In this document: positions 35,823 to 45,524 of the stretch, piece after piece | Position numbering within the stretch: the first letter of the stretch is position 1 | How the letters are laid out: each line of letters starts with the position of its first letter | Assembly (NCBI GenBank): GCA_029247265.1 | Contig: JAQWLN010000165.1 | Span: 1-64,000, forward strand | From: Fuerstiella sp. | Lineage (GTDB): Bacteria; Planctomycetota; Planctomycetia; Planctomycetales; Planctomycetaceae | Direction: 5' to 3' | Length of the DNA: 64,000 nt | Translations under genes and position numbers: made by a program | Notes under the pieces: model-generated | What the model was told of the DNA's origin: nothing | What the model saw: only the letters and a program-made list of their open reading frames with translations | Database searches by the model: none

Positions 35823-36456
35823 GTGTTATACCTTTCAGATCACGTCTGAATCGAAATCGAATTATGGAGCGGGATTGTGACATCCCGCTGGTATTTCTCA
35901 AGGATTGATGACTGACCTGTGGCAGACGGACGGGGCTCTCGTGAATGAGGGGCAGATGCGGGGAAACGCGGGCCCCTTTCCGATGGTCGGGAATGTGCCT
36001 CAATGCGACGTACGCTCAAACAGACAGAGAACGGGCGACGCGTCGGACCGTCCAAACGAATTCTGGTTGCCGATGCCAGGAGTTTTTCTGCCTGTCCATC
36101 GTTTCTTCATTGTGTTTTCGGCAGGGCAATTACAGGCACAGCTACCGCTGCTTAATGTGATTTCCCAGCAACAACGGATGGATGCGCCCCATACATGCGA
36201 CAACTGGCAGCCGTCGTCGGCAAATACTGCCAGCTGACGTCAATCGCGTGGAAAGACCCCGTCAATTGGCCCTCAATCGCGTCAGATTTTCGTCGACAAA
36301 TCACCTGGTTCTGCGTCTTATTGATATGGCACCTGAAGACGAAAAAACTTCGGAGCTGCCAACAATCGTGAATCGCAGGAACGCGATTCTTTCTGCAGTC
36401 GCATGGAGAGCAATCACTGCAATTCTGGAGGCCTGATGACGTAAAAGGATGGAGTC
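35823..36456. other. Spacer before the small lipoprotein gene
   Basis: The 634 bases contain short open frames (for example 35905-36237) without recognisable protein features. I see no RNA gene or long repeat. Promoters for DUF2760 and the lipoprotein gene must lie here. Confidence 0.35.
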
Positions 36457-36675
36457 ATGAGAAATCACACATGGAAACGAATCACTGGTACGATCGCAAC
36501 AATAGCTATGGCAACACCGCTCAGCGGATGCCATACGGTACACAGCGGAGCACCTCACCCGTTCACCACAATGTTTCGCAAAGATGCCGGCGTAAACCAT
36601 TTCGCCGCTCCCACTGAGCCGGCCTGGACCACTGCCGAGCCTGTCGCGAAAAACGACCTTCCGAACGGTTCGTGA
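36457..36675 (+). CDS. Small putative lipoprotein
   Basis: The 72-residue protein begins MRNHTWKRITGTIATIAMAT, then PLSGCHTVHSG. The basic N-terminus, hydrophobic stretch and LSGC lipobox predict a lipoprotein with Cys as the first mature residue. GGATGGAG lies just before the ATG, a strong ribosome-binding site that supports a real gene. The mature part, about 45 residues, is Pro/Ala-rich and unrecognised. It is convergent with the following isomerase gene. Confidence 0.65.
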   Translation: MRNHTWKRITGTIATIAMATPLSGCHTVHSGAPHPFTTMFRKDAGVNHFAAPTEPAWTTAEPVAKNDLPNGS

Positions 36676-36766
36676 GACACATCACTGGCGGAAGAAAAAA
36701 AGGTCGGATACCGTTCACACGAATCCACGCCCGTGTGAAATCGCCGGCGCTGCAGGCACATCCCCA

Positions 36767-37732
36767 TCAGCGAGCGCGTGCGTTCAACGTCCACTTGCGC
36801 AGCATATCCCGCAGCATCTGGAGTTCTGAAAACAACGTTTTCAGATCACCATGGCCGTGCTCAAATGCCCAGGGACCGCGGAAGCCGGCGTTCCAGGCGA
36901 TGTCGAAACAACGTTTCAGATCGTACTCTTCGTGTTCGCCACCGGGACCGATTTTCCGGGCTTTGAAGTCGCAGGTGGCGGCCAGCGGAAACGCTCGCGC
37001 AAGTGCCGCATAGCGGACGTCATTGCCTGACCAGTTTCCGGTATCGACGCCTGCCGAAACATTGTGACCGATCGCCTTCACCAGCGTTGGCACAGAATCG
37101 GGATCACCCTGCATCCATCCGAAGTTTTCGACCAGCATGGTGACGTCCCGCTCGGCCGCGTAATCGCACAATTCTCGATAACTGGCGACGTGGATAGCCA
37201 TATCAGGCCTCTGCATTTGTGGCAGCGGTCGAGCCCAGCGGCAGCCCAGACGTGAGGCGATGTCGATTGAGCGCTTGTACTCTGTCAGCGCTTTCTGACG
37301 GACGTCCTGTTGAGGACTGTTCATGTCAATGCCGCGTTGATTCATCTTTAAATTCGTCAGCACGCAGCCGAATCGGTCAGCAACCCTCCGCAGTCGTTCG
37401 CAGTATTTCTCGTCAACAGATGCGAAATCGGGAAACGACGACGTATTCAGGTCAATCACTCGAAGATCCAGTTCCTCGCGCATGATCTGCGGCAGTTGCA
37501 ACAATGTGAAACTGCCCTTTCTGATTGATGTAGTCAGATGAGCTGCGGCGGACGCAGTGACGATGCCAATGGCATCATCGAGCTCGGTCGAATCATTCGC
37601 ATGCGGCGCCGCTGCTGTGGTTGAAGGAGTAGCCGCGGCTGTTGCCCCGGCCAACGCAACACCGCCCAACCGCAAAGCCTCACGCCGATTCAACTTATCT
37701 GTGGCGTTCCGGTGTAAGCTCAACTGGTGCAT
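36767..37732 (-). CDS. Tat-exported sugar phosphate isomerase/epimerase-like protein
   Basis: The 321-residue protein has a twin-Arg-like N-terminus (LNRREALRLGGVALAGATAA) and a TIM-barrel core of the xylose-isomerase-like family: IDLNTSSFPDFASVDEKYCE, SIDIASRLGCRWARPLP, TMLVENFGWMQG, NVSAGVDTGNWSG and GPWAFEHGHGDLKTL. The metal-ligand residues (Glu, Asp, His) are in expected segments. It differs from the paralogue at 21031-22059 in most loops, so the substrates may differ. The ATG at 37732 is the natural start. Confidence 0.83.
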   Translation of the reverse strand: MHQLSLHRNATDKLNRREALRLGGVALAGATAAATPSTTAAAPHANDSTELDDAIGIVTASAAAHLTTSIRKGSFTLLQLPQIMREELDLRVIDLNTSSFPDFASVDEKYCERLRRVADRFGCVLTNLKMNQRGIDMNSPQQDVRQKALTEYKRSIDIASRLGCRWARPLPQMQRPDMAIHVASYRELCDYAAERDVTMLVENFGWMQGDPDSVPTLVKAIGHNVSAGVDTGNWSGNDVRYAALARAFPLAATCDFKARKIGPGGEHEEYDLKRCFDIAWNAGFRGPWAFEHGHGDLKTLFSELQMLRDMLRKWTLNARAR

Positions 37733-37793
37733 GGCGGAATCCCAACTGATATTCAGAGGCTGTGCGACATTGTGAAGAGATGGGTCACGCGAG

Positions 37794-38561
37794 CTATCTC
37801 AATTCCGAAACAATGATCTCGCGACGAACGCCTCGCAAGTCCATTTCGAATTCGATGTTTCGGATCGGCGGCCGAGCATAGAACCAGTGAATTCCAATGC
37901 TCGCCGAGGCAGGGATTCCAGAGACGATCACGTCTTCCACAAAATGGTGCACGGGGTGCGCACAGTACACGCGAATGCTGGACAGGAGTTGCTCATTCGC
38001 CTCCAGTCGCTCCAGACGCATCCGCATGATATCAACCACACATCGGGCTTTGTCCAGCATGGCGGCCTCGCTGGCTTCGCCAAATCGGACGATGTGCTGG
38101 TCACTCAATTCGCGATGCGGCAGTTCACCACCGCCAGCGACAACAAACGTCGGCTGCTCAAATTCACTCGGCTCCGTGTAGGAAAAACCGTACAGCAAAG
38201 TCTCGTTTGGCGGACTCACGACCGGCGCGACGTTTGTGCGAGCGACCGGGTTCTCACCGTCGACAAGCATGTCCCATTGCTGCAGCAGTGTTCGATACTC
38301 TGTGTTGAAGTCGATGAATCCGCTCATCGGATGCGGCTCCGGACATCTCAGTTCCACACCGCACAGACAAAAACGTTCCAACCCGCGTTGCTCGAGATAT
38401 TCTCTGACGTCAATCAGCCCCTGCCGCCAGGGCATTGGACGGTCGAGAGTCACGTGAATAATTTCGCGCCCCGCCCTCGCAATCACTCCGGACGAATAGG
38501 GATCAATCCCCTGAAGAAACACATAACCACCCCGAACGTTTGATTTCACTCTTGATGCCAT
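37794..38561 (-). CDS. RidA-like hypothetical protein
   Basis: The 255-residue protein shows weak similarity to the RidA/YjgF fold in its last 60 residues (SSIRVYCAHPVHHFVEDVIV, then FEMDLRGVRREIIVSEL), where RidA proteins have a conserved Arg and a beta sheet. The N-terminal part is unrecognised. RidA proteins deaminate reactive imines, but the key residues are not clear enough here to claim that activity. The ATG at 38561 is preceded by GGGAG, better than the first frame start at 38582. It lies close to the MnmE-like gene. Confidence 0.55.
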   Translation of the reverse strand: MASRVKSNVRGGYVFLQGIDPYSSGVIARAGREIIHVTLDRPMPWRQGLIDVREYLEQRGLERFCLCGVELRCPEPHPMSGFIDFNTEYRTLLQQWDMLVDGENPVARTNVAPVVSPPNETLLYGFSYTEPSEFEQPTFVVAGGGELPHRELSDQHIVRFGEASEAAMLDKARCVVDIMRMRLERLEANEQLLSSIRVYCAHPVHHFVEDVIVSGIPASASIGIHWFYARPPIRNIEFEMDLRGVRREIIVSELR

Positions 38562-38620
38562 TCTCAGCTCCCGGTGTTTCAACCTGTTTGACAGCCGGAC
38601 AGACGCGTCCCGTCAGCTTA

Positions 38621-39760
38621 TCACAACCACCTGGCGAGTACGTCGTGCAGAGACACACTCGACGGGTCGTCAGCATAATCAGCCAGCTCGGTGGCCAGCG
38701 CCTCCACGACGGGCAACCCCTGGGCATCGTCCGGCGACGAGGGCACCATCACTGTCGGCAACCACGTGATAACGTCCTCAATTCCGATTCCATCGATCGC
38801 CGAAGTTTCGATAATTTTCGTGGCGTCTGACATTTGCGGTAGCGGAGCAGGCCCCCCGTGTGACAAATCCGTCTTGTTCCAGAGAATCACAGACTGACAA
38901 TCGGCGGGGATGGCAGCCAATAACTCTGCGTCGGCATTCGTCCACCCCTTTTGTGAATCAACGACCAATAGGCAGGCGTCACAACTGGCGACAGACCCGC
39001 GAGCTGACTCAACGCCGATCGCTTCAATATCATTGCTGGCCCTGTCACGAATACCGGCGGTATCAATCAGCAGGAACGGCCACCCGTCCAACGTCAGCTC
39101 TGCTTCAACCAGATCTCGCGTCGTGCCCGGCTGATCAAAGACAATGGATCGTTCGTATCCGATGATCGCGTTCAGCAAACTTGACTTACCTGCGTTCGGC
39201 TGCCCGATCACGGCCGCACGCCAGGGCGTCGTCAGATGCGAGGCAAATGTCCGCCATCGCAGGAAATCAGCCAATACAGCAGCATTCGTCGCCGCATCCT
39301 CCTGGTCCGACAGTGTCGTCAGAAATCGACGCAGACCACCTGTGTACTGAGACAGCAGGAATGAGGCAGTTCTGCGAGTACGACATTTCAACAACTGTTC
39401 CAGAACAGCTGTTTCCAGTCGTCCTTCGGAGGTATCGTCGACTCGTTCCAACAGTAGCGAGTCCAAAGGCTGATCAACAACCGTCAGCTGTTGTGAAATA
39501 CGTGCCACGGCAGCATCGCCACCGTGACAATGGATCTCCCATTCGTGCTCACCGACCCGCACGACGACCACATCTTCACCGTCCCACATTCCATACAGAA
39601 TTCGACCGACAGCCGCATGCGACGGCAGCATTCCGTTGGCGGCCTGAAAGCAGGAATCGAAGCGACCAGACGTCTCCGCCCCCGCCATGTCCACTCGGAT
39701 CACGGCCACAGCTCCCCGGCCGGAAGCTGTCAATTGCGTGACCTTTACATCACCGTTCAT
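38621..39760 (-). CDS. MnmE-like GTPase lacking the catalytic C-terminal Cys
   Basis: The 379-residue protein has the MnmE/TrmE layout: an N-terminal domain with ASGRGAVAVIRV and VGEHEWEIHCHGG, then a G domain with G1 GQPNAGKSSLLNAI, GTTRDLVEAELTLDGW, DTAGIRD and NKTDL. It is about 70 residues shorter than normal MnmE and ends LHDVLARWL, without the final CIGK (Cys) motif that MnmE needs for tRNA modification. It is therefore either a divergent paralogue or a degraded gene. The ATG at 39760 is the natural start. An intact MnmE is not in this window. Confidence 0.8.
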   Translation of the reverse strand: MNGDVKVTQLTASGRGAVAVIRVDMAGAETSGRFDSCFQAANGMLPSHAAVGRILYGMWDGEDVVVVRVGEHEWEIHCHGGDAAVARISQQLTVVDQPLDSLLLERVDDTSEGRLETAVLEQLLKCRTRRTASFLLSQYTGGLRRFLTTLSDQEDAATNAAVLADFLRWRTFASHLTTPWRAAVIGQPNAGKSSLLNAIIGYERSIVFDQPGTTRDLVEAELTLDGWPFLLIDTAGIRDRASNDIEAIGVESARGSVASCDACLLVVDSQKGWTNADAELLAAIPADCQSVILWNKTDLSHGGPAPLPQMSDATKIIETSAIDGIGIEDVITWLPTVMVPSSPDDAQGLPVVEALATELADYADDPSSVSLHDVLARWL

Positions 39761-40162
39761 GCGTCAACAGTCCGACGTGTATTGGAAGGGACTTTCATGA
39801 ACCTGAGACGCGCAACGACCTGTCGCCAGGGCCAATCCCCCGGCAACACCCGGAACAAAGGCAAATCCGAAACCACAACGACACTGGCAAATCGTGCGTC
39901 CGCGCAGAGACAGACGGCCCAACGCGGGAGAAAAATATCTGGAAACGAAGCGAATTTCATTCCTGAAGAGCCTGTGCAGAATAGAACGATATCGGGGAAC
40001 AACGTAATGGTCGTCTCAAATGTCCGTTTGTTCAATGCAACAGGGACGCTGGATCGCGTAACATGGCAACAGAAGTGGTTTCTTGACGTTGCCGGCCGGA
40101 TTGCTCAAAGTAGGTGTATTCTGAGTCGAGCCGAACACACATTCTGAGAAACGAGCACACCG
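39761..40162. other. Spacer between divergent MnmE-like and SGNH genes
   Basis: The 402 bases have an open frame from 39797 (MNLRRATTCRQGQS) without recognisable features. No RNA gene, repeat or clear terminator is seen. Confidence 0.35.
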
Positions 40163-41443
40163 ATGTACCGAATCCTTTTTATTCTGCCACTGCTTATTTC
40201 CACGACATGGGCGGCCCCTCCGACGGTCAACCGCTGGGAAAAGAGCATCCAGTGGTTCGAACAGGTGATAAAGGACGGCGACTCGAAACCAGGATCCGTG
40301 CTGTTCATTGGCAGTTCCAGCATTCGCGCCTGGGATTTAGCAGAGTGGTTTCCCGAACACGCTGCGATTAATCACGGTTTCGGTGGTTCCGAAGTCTCTG
40401 ACTCGCTGCAGTTCTTCGACCGCATCGTCAAGCCGCTGAGGCCGTCAATGATTCTGATGTATGCCGGTGACAACGACATCGCCAAGGGCAAGACGGCTGA
40501 AATCGTCCATGCTGACTTTCAGAGTTTCGCCAAACGAGTCAAGACCGACCTGGCTGCGGGAACCAAACTGGCGTTCATTGCCATCAAGCCCAGCATCAAA
40601 CGATGGTCTCTGTCGGTCGAGATGGCCAAAGCCAATGCGTTGATCGCCAAAGACTGCATCGCAGATGATCAACTGGAGTACGTCGACATCTGGACTCCGA
40701 TGCTGGGAACAGACGGCAAACCGATGCCGGATCTGTTTGCCAAAGACGGGCTGCACCTGAGCAACAAGGGCTACACGCTGTGGACGGCCGCCGTCACAAA
40801 GCTGCTACCACCACCGGTCACTGCTGACGACGAGGCCCTGTCCGGCCGTACACTGCTGTTCCACACGAACTTCGAGGATCAGAAGATCGACCGTTTTGAA
40901 CCGACGGATGCGACGGCGTGGCAGTTGTCCGAACAGGACGGTAACCATTTCATTTCGCTGACAAAAAAACGCAGCAAGTACGAGCCACCCGTTCGGTCTC
41001 CCTACAACCGCACCCTGATCAAGGATTTAAACGTCGACAGTTTCGTTCTGGATGTAAAACTGCAATCCACGATTCCGGATTACAACCATCGCGATCTCTG
41101 CCTGTTCTTCGGATACCAGGACAATGCTCATCTGTACTACGTTCACCTTGGCAAGCGAACTGATGATCATGCCAATCAGATCTTCATCGTGAATGACGAA
41201 CCCAGAACGAAGATTTCCACAAAGACCACCGCGGGTATTCCGTGGAATGACGACTGGCATCACGCCAGGATTGTGCGCGATGCTGAGTCCGGATCGATTG
41301 AAGTGTTCTACGACGACATGCAGGTACCCGTCATGACGGCCACCGACACAACCTTCGGCGCAGGCCGAGTCGGCGTGGGTTCCTTCGACGACACCGGAAA
41401 CTTTGATGAAATCAAAGTCTTTGGTGCGAAGTCCGGCCGGTAG
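40163..41443 (+). CDS. Exported SGNH/GDSL hydrolase fused to a beta-sandwich domain
   Basis: The 426-residue protein starts with a signal peptide (MYRILFILPLLISTTWAAP). The SGNH hydrolase part (residues about 20-210) has block I GSSSIRAW with the catalytic Ser, block II Gly (NHGFGGSEV), block III Asn (GDND) and block V DGLHLSNKGY with Asp and His. A C-terminal domain of about 200 residues (LLFHTNFEDQKIDRFEP to VGVGSFDDTGNFDEIKVFG) looks like a concanavalin-like or DUF1080-like sandwich. The protein is therefore probably an exported esterase acting on polysaccharide; the substrate is unknown. Confidence 0.83.
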   Translation: MYRILFILPLLISTTWAAPPTVNRWEKSIQWFEQVIKDGDSKPGSVLFIGSSSIRAWDLAEWFPEHAAINHGFGGSEVSDSLQFFDRIVKPLRPSMILMYAGDNDIAKGKTAEIVHADFQSFAKRVKTDLAAGTKLAFIAIKPSIKRWSLSVEMAKANALIAKDCIADDQLEYVDIWTPMLGTDGKPMPDLFAKDGLHLSNKGYTLWTAAVTKLLPPPVTADDEALSGRTLLFHTNFEDQKIDRFEPTDATAWQLSEQDGNHFISLTKKRSKYEPPVRSPYNRTLIKDLNVDSFVLDVKLQSTIPDYNHRDLCLFFGYQDNAHLYYVHLGKRTDDHANQIFIVNDEPRTKISTKTTAGIPWNDDWHHARIVRDAESGSIEVFYDDMQVPVMTATDTTFGAGRVGVGSFDDTGNFDEIKVFGAKSGR

Positions 41444-41583
41444 TCCAGGCCATCGCCGCGTTATCAATTCTCAACTGCAATCATGATACATGACTGAGTT
41501 CCATACGGTTTCGGAACCTGGACGATGTACTACAATGGCGTAATTGGTAGTGTTTTTTCATTCTATCGTCTGAAGTTAAAACT

Positions 41584-42390
41584 ATGGATTTCCTGCAACT
41601 GGCCGGAAAAAACATTCTGGTTGTGGGAGTTGCCAATCGCAAGAGTGTGGCGTGGCTCACAGCAAAACTGCTGCGGGAAGCAGGAGCAAACGTGCTGTTC
41701 TCCGTCCGCTCAGAGGAACGCGCCGCGACGGTCGGAAAGCTGGCACCGGATGCGCCGATTTTCATCTGCGACGTCGAGCATCAGGGTCAAATCGACGACC
41801 TACAGCAACAGGTGTCCGGGCAGGTAAGTTGCCTTCATGGTATCGTTCATTCCGTGGCGTACGCAGACTATTCTGCAGGCTGGCTGCCGTTTCATGAAAC
41901 GCCCCGAGCGGCTTTCCTGCAGGCGCTGGATATTTCGTGTTACTCGCTGGTCGCGCTGTCAAATGCATTCAAAGATCTGCTGGATCCGGAATCGGGCAGC
42001 GTGGTTTCGATCTCAATCTCCACGACCAGAATGGCCGCTGAAAATTACGGATACATGGCACCAGTAAAAGCGGCGATGGATTCTTCAATCTGTTTTCTGG
42101 CGAAGTCGTTCTCGAAATTTTCGAACGTTCGCTTCAACGCCGTCTGCCCTGGGCTGCTGAAAACATCTGCCTCCGCCGGAATTCCCGGCTACGTGGACAG
42201 TTATCTGTTTGCAGAAAAAGCCACACTGCGGAAGAAAGCCGTCCAGACGGACGAGGTGGCTTCAGCTGTTGCCTTCATGCTGAGTCCCAGGTCTTCAGGC
42301 ATTAATTCTCAGGGCATCGTGATCGATGCCGGCATGGGTACGAACTACTTTGACGACGAGCTGGTCCATGACAACGATGGATCCGTCTGA
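41584..42390 (+). CDS. fabI: Enoyl-[acyl-carrier-protein] reductase FabI
   Basis: FabI performs the last reduction step of fatty-acid elongation with NAD(P)H. The 268-residue short-chain dehydrogenase starts [20 protein letters not shown] and has IHSVAYADY and [13 protein letters not shown]. That last segment carries the Tyr-x6-Lys of the FabI active site. It also has [13 protein letters not shown] and the Rossmann GVANRKS motif. It is normal length. Its stop overlaps the start region of the next gene by about 20 bases. It is the only fatty-acid synthesis gene in the window. Confidence 0.94.
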   Translation: MDFLQLAGKNILVVGVANRKSVAWLTAKLLREAGANVLFSVRSEERAATVGKLAPDAPIFICDVEHQGQIDDLQQQVSGQVSCLHGIVHSVAYADYSAGWLPFHETPRAAFLQALDISCYSLVALSNAFKDLLDPESGSVVSISISTTRMAAENYGYMAPVKAAMDSSICFLAKSFSKFSNVRFNAVCPGLLKTSASAGIPGYVDSYLFAEKATLRKKAVQTDEVASAVAFMLSPRSSGINSQGIVIDAGMGTNYFDDELVHDNDGSV

Positions 42391-43759
42391 CACCGTCACG
42401 GAACATGAGGCTGAGGGTCCTGGTCAACAGGAATCCGGGTGGCTGCTTGCGCTGGTGTTCGTCGGCATCACGCTGCGGCTGCTGGTGCTTTTGCTTTTCA
42501 TCGACGATCTGAATACGGACCCGGATGTGTATGTGGGTATCGCTCAGACGATCGTCGACGGCAACGGGATCTGCGTACCGGGAAGTGATCAACCGACGGC
42601 CTTTCGTCCGCCGTTGTACCCACTGTTGCTGGCGGGATTGAATATGACCGGCCTGAAGCTGACCTGGGCTGCGGGACTGATCAATCTACTGTCCGGCGCA
42701 GTCATAATCATGGCCACCTGGTGGATGGCGCAGATCGCTGGTCTCGAGCGAAGATGGACGGTCGTAGCCGCAGCAGCTGCGGCGCTGGACCCTCTGCTGC
42801 TCAGATACGCTGCGTTACCGATGACGGAAAGCATCAGTGCCGCACTGCTGACGGTTGCCATGCTGCAGATTCTCAAACTGTCCACTTCCACCGCACCTCC
42901 GCGCATACAAACGGCGATCGTAGCGGGCTGTTGTTTCGGTCTGGCGGGACTCTGCCGTCCCGTGGGACTTATTACGTGTGTTGCAGTAACGCTGGCCCTG
43001 TTGCTGGCTGCCATCAAACAGGTGCGAAACAGCGCATCCGCGGCGTACGACACCCATTCAGTCCCTGCTATTCGTCGGGCGTGTGTCGCTGTTCTTCCGG
43101 CGGCCATTGCCGGCATCGTGTTGGTGCCATGGGTTGTTCGCAACGCCATTCAGTTTGGCCATTTTATTCCCGCGACGACACACGGCGGCTACACGTTGCT
43201 GCTGGGAAACAATCCGGTCTTTTACCATGAAGTCGTGACCGCTCCAGGACAACCGGCATGGCAGGGCGAGAGTCTCACTCACTGGCAGCAGGAAGTCAAA
43301 GCTGACATCCTCGCAGACGCTATCGAGCCCGCAGATGACGTGGCCGTCGACACATGGAACTATAATCGGGCTGTACGGAATATCGGCCAGCAGCCCGCTG
43401 CCTTTCTGCAGTCGTGTTTATTGCGATGGAAACGATTCTGGGCTCTGAGACAGTCTGTCACCGACCCACAGTCGTCCGGGATTACAGCAACGGTCGTGGC
43501 AGTTTGGTACGGCGTATTGTGGCTGGGACTGGGCAGAAGTCTTTTCTGTATGGACATCCGTGGCTCTGGTCATATACAGCTGCTGTGGTTGGCGATATTA
43601 TCTTTCCTGCTGCTGCACACGTTTTACTGGACGAACGCGAGGATGCGGGCGCCACTGACCGGGGTCATCATTGTCCTGTCTGCGGTCGGATGGCAAGCGA
43701 TCCTTCATCGTTCACCCAGAGAGATTAAAGGCACGGTTCAAAACGCAGGTTCGAATTAA
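42368..43759 (+). CDS. ArnT-like membrane glycosyltransferase (family 39 type)
   Basis: The 463-residue protein has many hydrophobic segments and an early acidic [15 protein letters not shown] region with the paired acidic residue (here Asp-Pro-Asp) typical of GT39/ArnT-like transferases. [14 protein letters not shown] follows, another family-like motif. It probably transfers a lipid-linked sugar at the outer face of the inner membrane, but donor and acceptor are unknown. The ATG at 42368 overlaps fabI; a second one at 42377 is possible. Its position next to fabI may be chance. Confidence 0.78.
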   Translation: MTTMDPSDTVTEHEAEGPGQQESGWLLALVFVGITLRLLVLLLFIDDLNTDPDVYVGIAQTIVDGNGICVPGSDQPTAFRPPLYPLLLAGLNMTGLKLTWAAGLINLLSGAVIIMATWWMAQIAGLERRWTVVAAAAAALDPLLLRYAALPMTESISAALLTVAMLQILKLSTSTAPPRIQTAIVAGCCFGLAGLCRPVGLITCVAVTLALLLAAIKQVRNSASAAYDTHSVPAIRRACVAVLPAAIAGIVLVPWVVRNAIQFGHFIPATTHGGYTLLLGNNPVFYHEVVTAPGQPAWQGESLTHWQQEVKADILADAIEPADDVAVDTWNYNRAVRNIGQQPAAFLQSCLLRWKRFWALRQSVTDPQSSGITATVVAVWYGVLWLGLGRSLFCMDIRGSGHIQLLWLAILSFLLLHTFYWTNARMRAPLTGVIIVLSAVGWQAILHRSPREIKGTVQNAGSN

Positions 43760-43844
43760 CATTCGAAACAAAGCGTGTGTTTCTTCTTGTTACTGCAGTG
43801 CTGACAGCACAACGGACTGCCGTTAATTCGAAAGACTTTTATCA

Positions 43845-45290
43845 ATGATCTGTATTTCTCTCACACCCTCCTCACGAACTCTCGCGCCGGCCGATCTGCT
43901 GAACGCCTCGCGCAAGTGCGATTTGATCGAGCTGTGTCTGGACAGTTTCCTGAAGACGCCCGACATCGCCTCCCTGCTGAAGCTGTGTGACAAGCCGGTC
44001 GTGGTGTCCTGCCGACGTCGCAAGGACGGCGGCAACTGGACCGGCACGGAAGACGAACGCATGCAATTGCTGCGCAATACGATTGTGGCCGAGCCGGAGT
44101 ACGTGGAGCTGGAGCTGGATATTGCTGAAAAAATCCCACGGTTTGGCAAGACCAAACGAGTGATCAGTCACACAAGCCTGAATCGTCCTCTTACAAAAGT
44201 CGACGACATTTTCGAAAAGTGCTACAAGGCCAAGGCCGACGTGGTGAAATTCACGTGGCCGACGGATGACCTGGATGCTGCGTGGCCACTACTAGCGGCC
44301 GTGACTCAGGCCCGGGAACTGCCTGTAATTGGACAGGGAATTGGCGAATCGGGGCTAACGTTTTCGCTGCTTGGTCGAAAGTATGGCTCACCCTGGATCT
44401 ACGCGGCTCTGGAACGCGGCATGGAAGCCTATGAGGGTCAGCCGACCGTGTGGCAATTGGAAGAAGAGTACTGCATTCGAGACATTGACAAGAAAACGCG
44501 GTTCGTCGGCGTCGTTGGAATGGGTGCGGCGGAAAACACCACTGTACGAGTTCTGAATGCAGCGTTCCAGGAGCTCGACAAGCCCATTCGCTGCCTGCCT
44601 TTATTGCCGGGCAACATGGAAAAACTGCAGAAGCGGCTGGGAGTGATGAAGATTAACGCCCTGCTGGTGGATCCACTCTATTCCGGTGATCTCACTGCGA
44701 TGTGCACGCCCAGCGACGAGTTGTCACAGCAATCCGGGTACATGGACGTCGTCCTTGAGGGCAAGAAGGGCTGGGTCGGCCGAACGACACTGATGGAAGG
44801 CGTCGATAAGATGACGTCGGCGTTGAAGGATGACAAATGGACGGAAGGTCGAGCAACGACCGTCTTTGGTTGTGGGCCAATTGCGCTGGCTGCAGCGCAC
44901 TATCTGTCGGGTAGAAATGCGGCTGTCAGCATTGCGGCGCCATCGAATAATTCCGCCATGTCCGCGGCCAAGAAAGCATCCGTAAGGCATATCCCCTGGG
45001 CAGCCATTCACCAGACAGCGACAGATGTCGTCGTCCTTGCGGGATCAGACATCAAATGCGGTACCGGGCGCGGCGAACTGAATCCGTCGCTGATCCGGGA
45101 AAGAATGGTGGTCATCGACCTGACTGCCTACCCCGGGGAATCTCCATTCGCCGAAGAAGCACATGTTCGGGGAGCTGCCTACATCAGTCCGTCGGGAATA
45201 TTCGCCAGACAGTTGCAACTGCAATTCAAAATGCTGACAGGCATGGATCTGCCACCAAACGCCTTCAAGAAAGGGCTGGCACCGGCTTAG
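43845..45290 (+). CDS. aroDE: Fused AroD-AroE protein with degenerate shikimate dehydrogenase domain
   Basis: The first ~210 residues are a type I 3-dehydroquinate dehydratase: LIELCLDS, VVVSCRRRKDGGNW, RVISHTSL and KADVVKFTW, with the expected His and Schiff-base Lys. The rest is a shikimate-dehydrogenase-like domain with FGCGPIALAAAHYL (NADP fold) and a late QLQLQFKMLTG. The catalytic NVTxPxK is replaced by LLVDPLY (Lys to Tyr) and GxNTD by GRTTL (Asp to Leu). The dehydrogenase part is probably inactive. The 481 residues are normal for the fusion. Confidence 0.88.
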   Translation: MICISLTPSSRTLAPADLLNASRKCDLIELCLDSFLKTPDIASLLKLCDKPVVVSCRRRKDGGNWTGTEDERMQLLRNTIVAEPEYVELELDIAEKIPRFGKTKRVISHTSLNRPLTKVDDIFEKCYKAKADVVKFTWPTDDLDAAWPLLAAVTQARELPVIGQGIGESGLTFSLLGRKYGSPWIYAALERGMEAYEGQPTVWQLEEEYCIRDIDKKTRFVGVVGMGAAENTTVRVLNAAFQELDKPIRCLPLLPGNMEKLQKRLGVMKINALLVDPLYSGDLTAMCTPSDELSQQSGYMDVVLEGKKGWVGRTTLMEGVDKMTSALKDDKWTEGRATTVFGCGPIALAAAHYLSGRNAAVSIAAPSNNSAMSAAKKASVRHIPWAAIHQTATDVVVLAGSDIKCGTGRGELNPSLIRERMVVIDLTAYPGESPFAEEAHVRGAAYISPSGIFARQLQLQFKMLTGMDLPPNAFKKGLAPA

Positions 45291-45337
45291 CCCGGTGTCA
45301 TCCCGACATGGGTTTGTGGCGCGTCCCACGGGTACCA

Positions 45338-45405
45338 CGGGTACCACTGGCTTGGCCAGTGCCTTAAGAAACTCACAGCCACACGGGCGGAGCCAGTGGT
45401 ACTCG
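45338..45405. repeat. Inverted repeat with inner hairpin after aroDE
   Basis: CGGGTACCACTGGC (45338-45351) and GCCAGTGGTACTCG (45392-45405) are inverted with one mismatch (11 bases perfect). Inside, CACTGGC and GCCAGTG (45345-45361) form a 7-base hairpin with a TTG loop. Upstream, ACGGGTACC is directly repeated. No other copy is seen here. It may be a transcript structure or a mobile small repeat. Confidence 0.6.
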
Positions 45406-45524
45406 GCACATCACGACGGTACCGACAGAACACAAACCAGAGGGCGCTTTAGCAGGCGTCGATGCCACATCCGGCAACGGTAGGTACCTCACAAAAGATT
45501 GACCACCGGATCGCCCGTTCATCG

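Noticed and set aside
39524-40147. Plus-strand open frame (207 codons)
   Set aside because: It starts inside the antisense of the MnmE-like gene, lacks a ribosome-binding site and has no protein motif.
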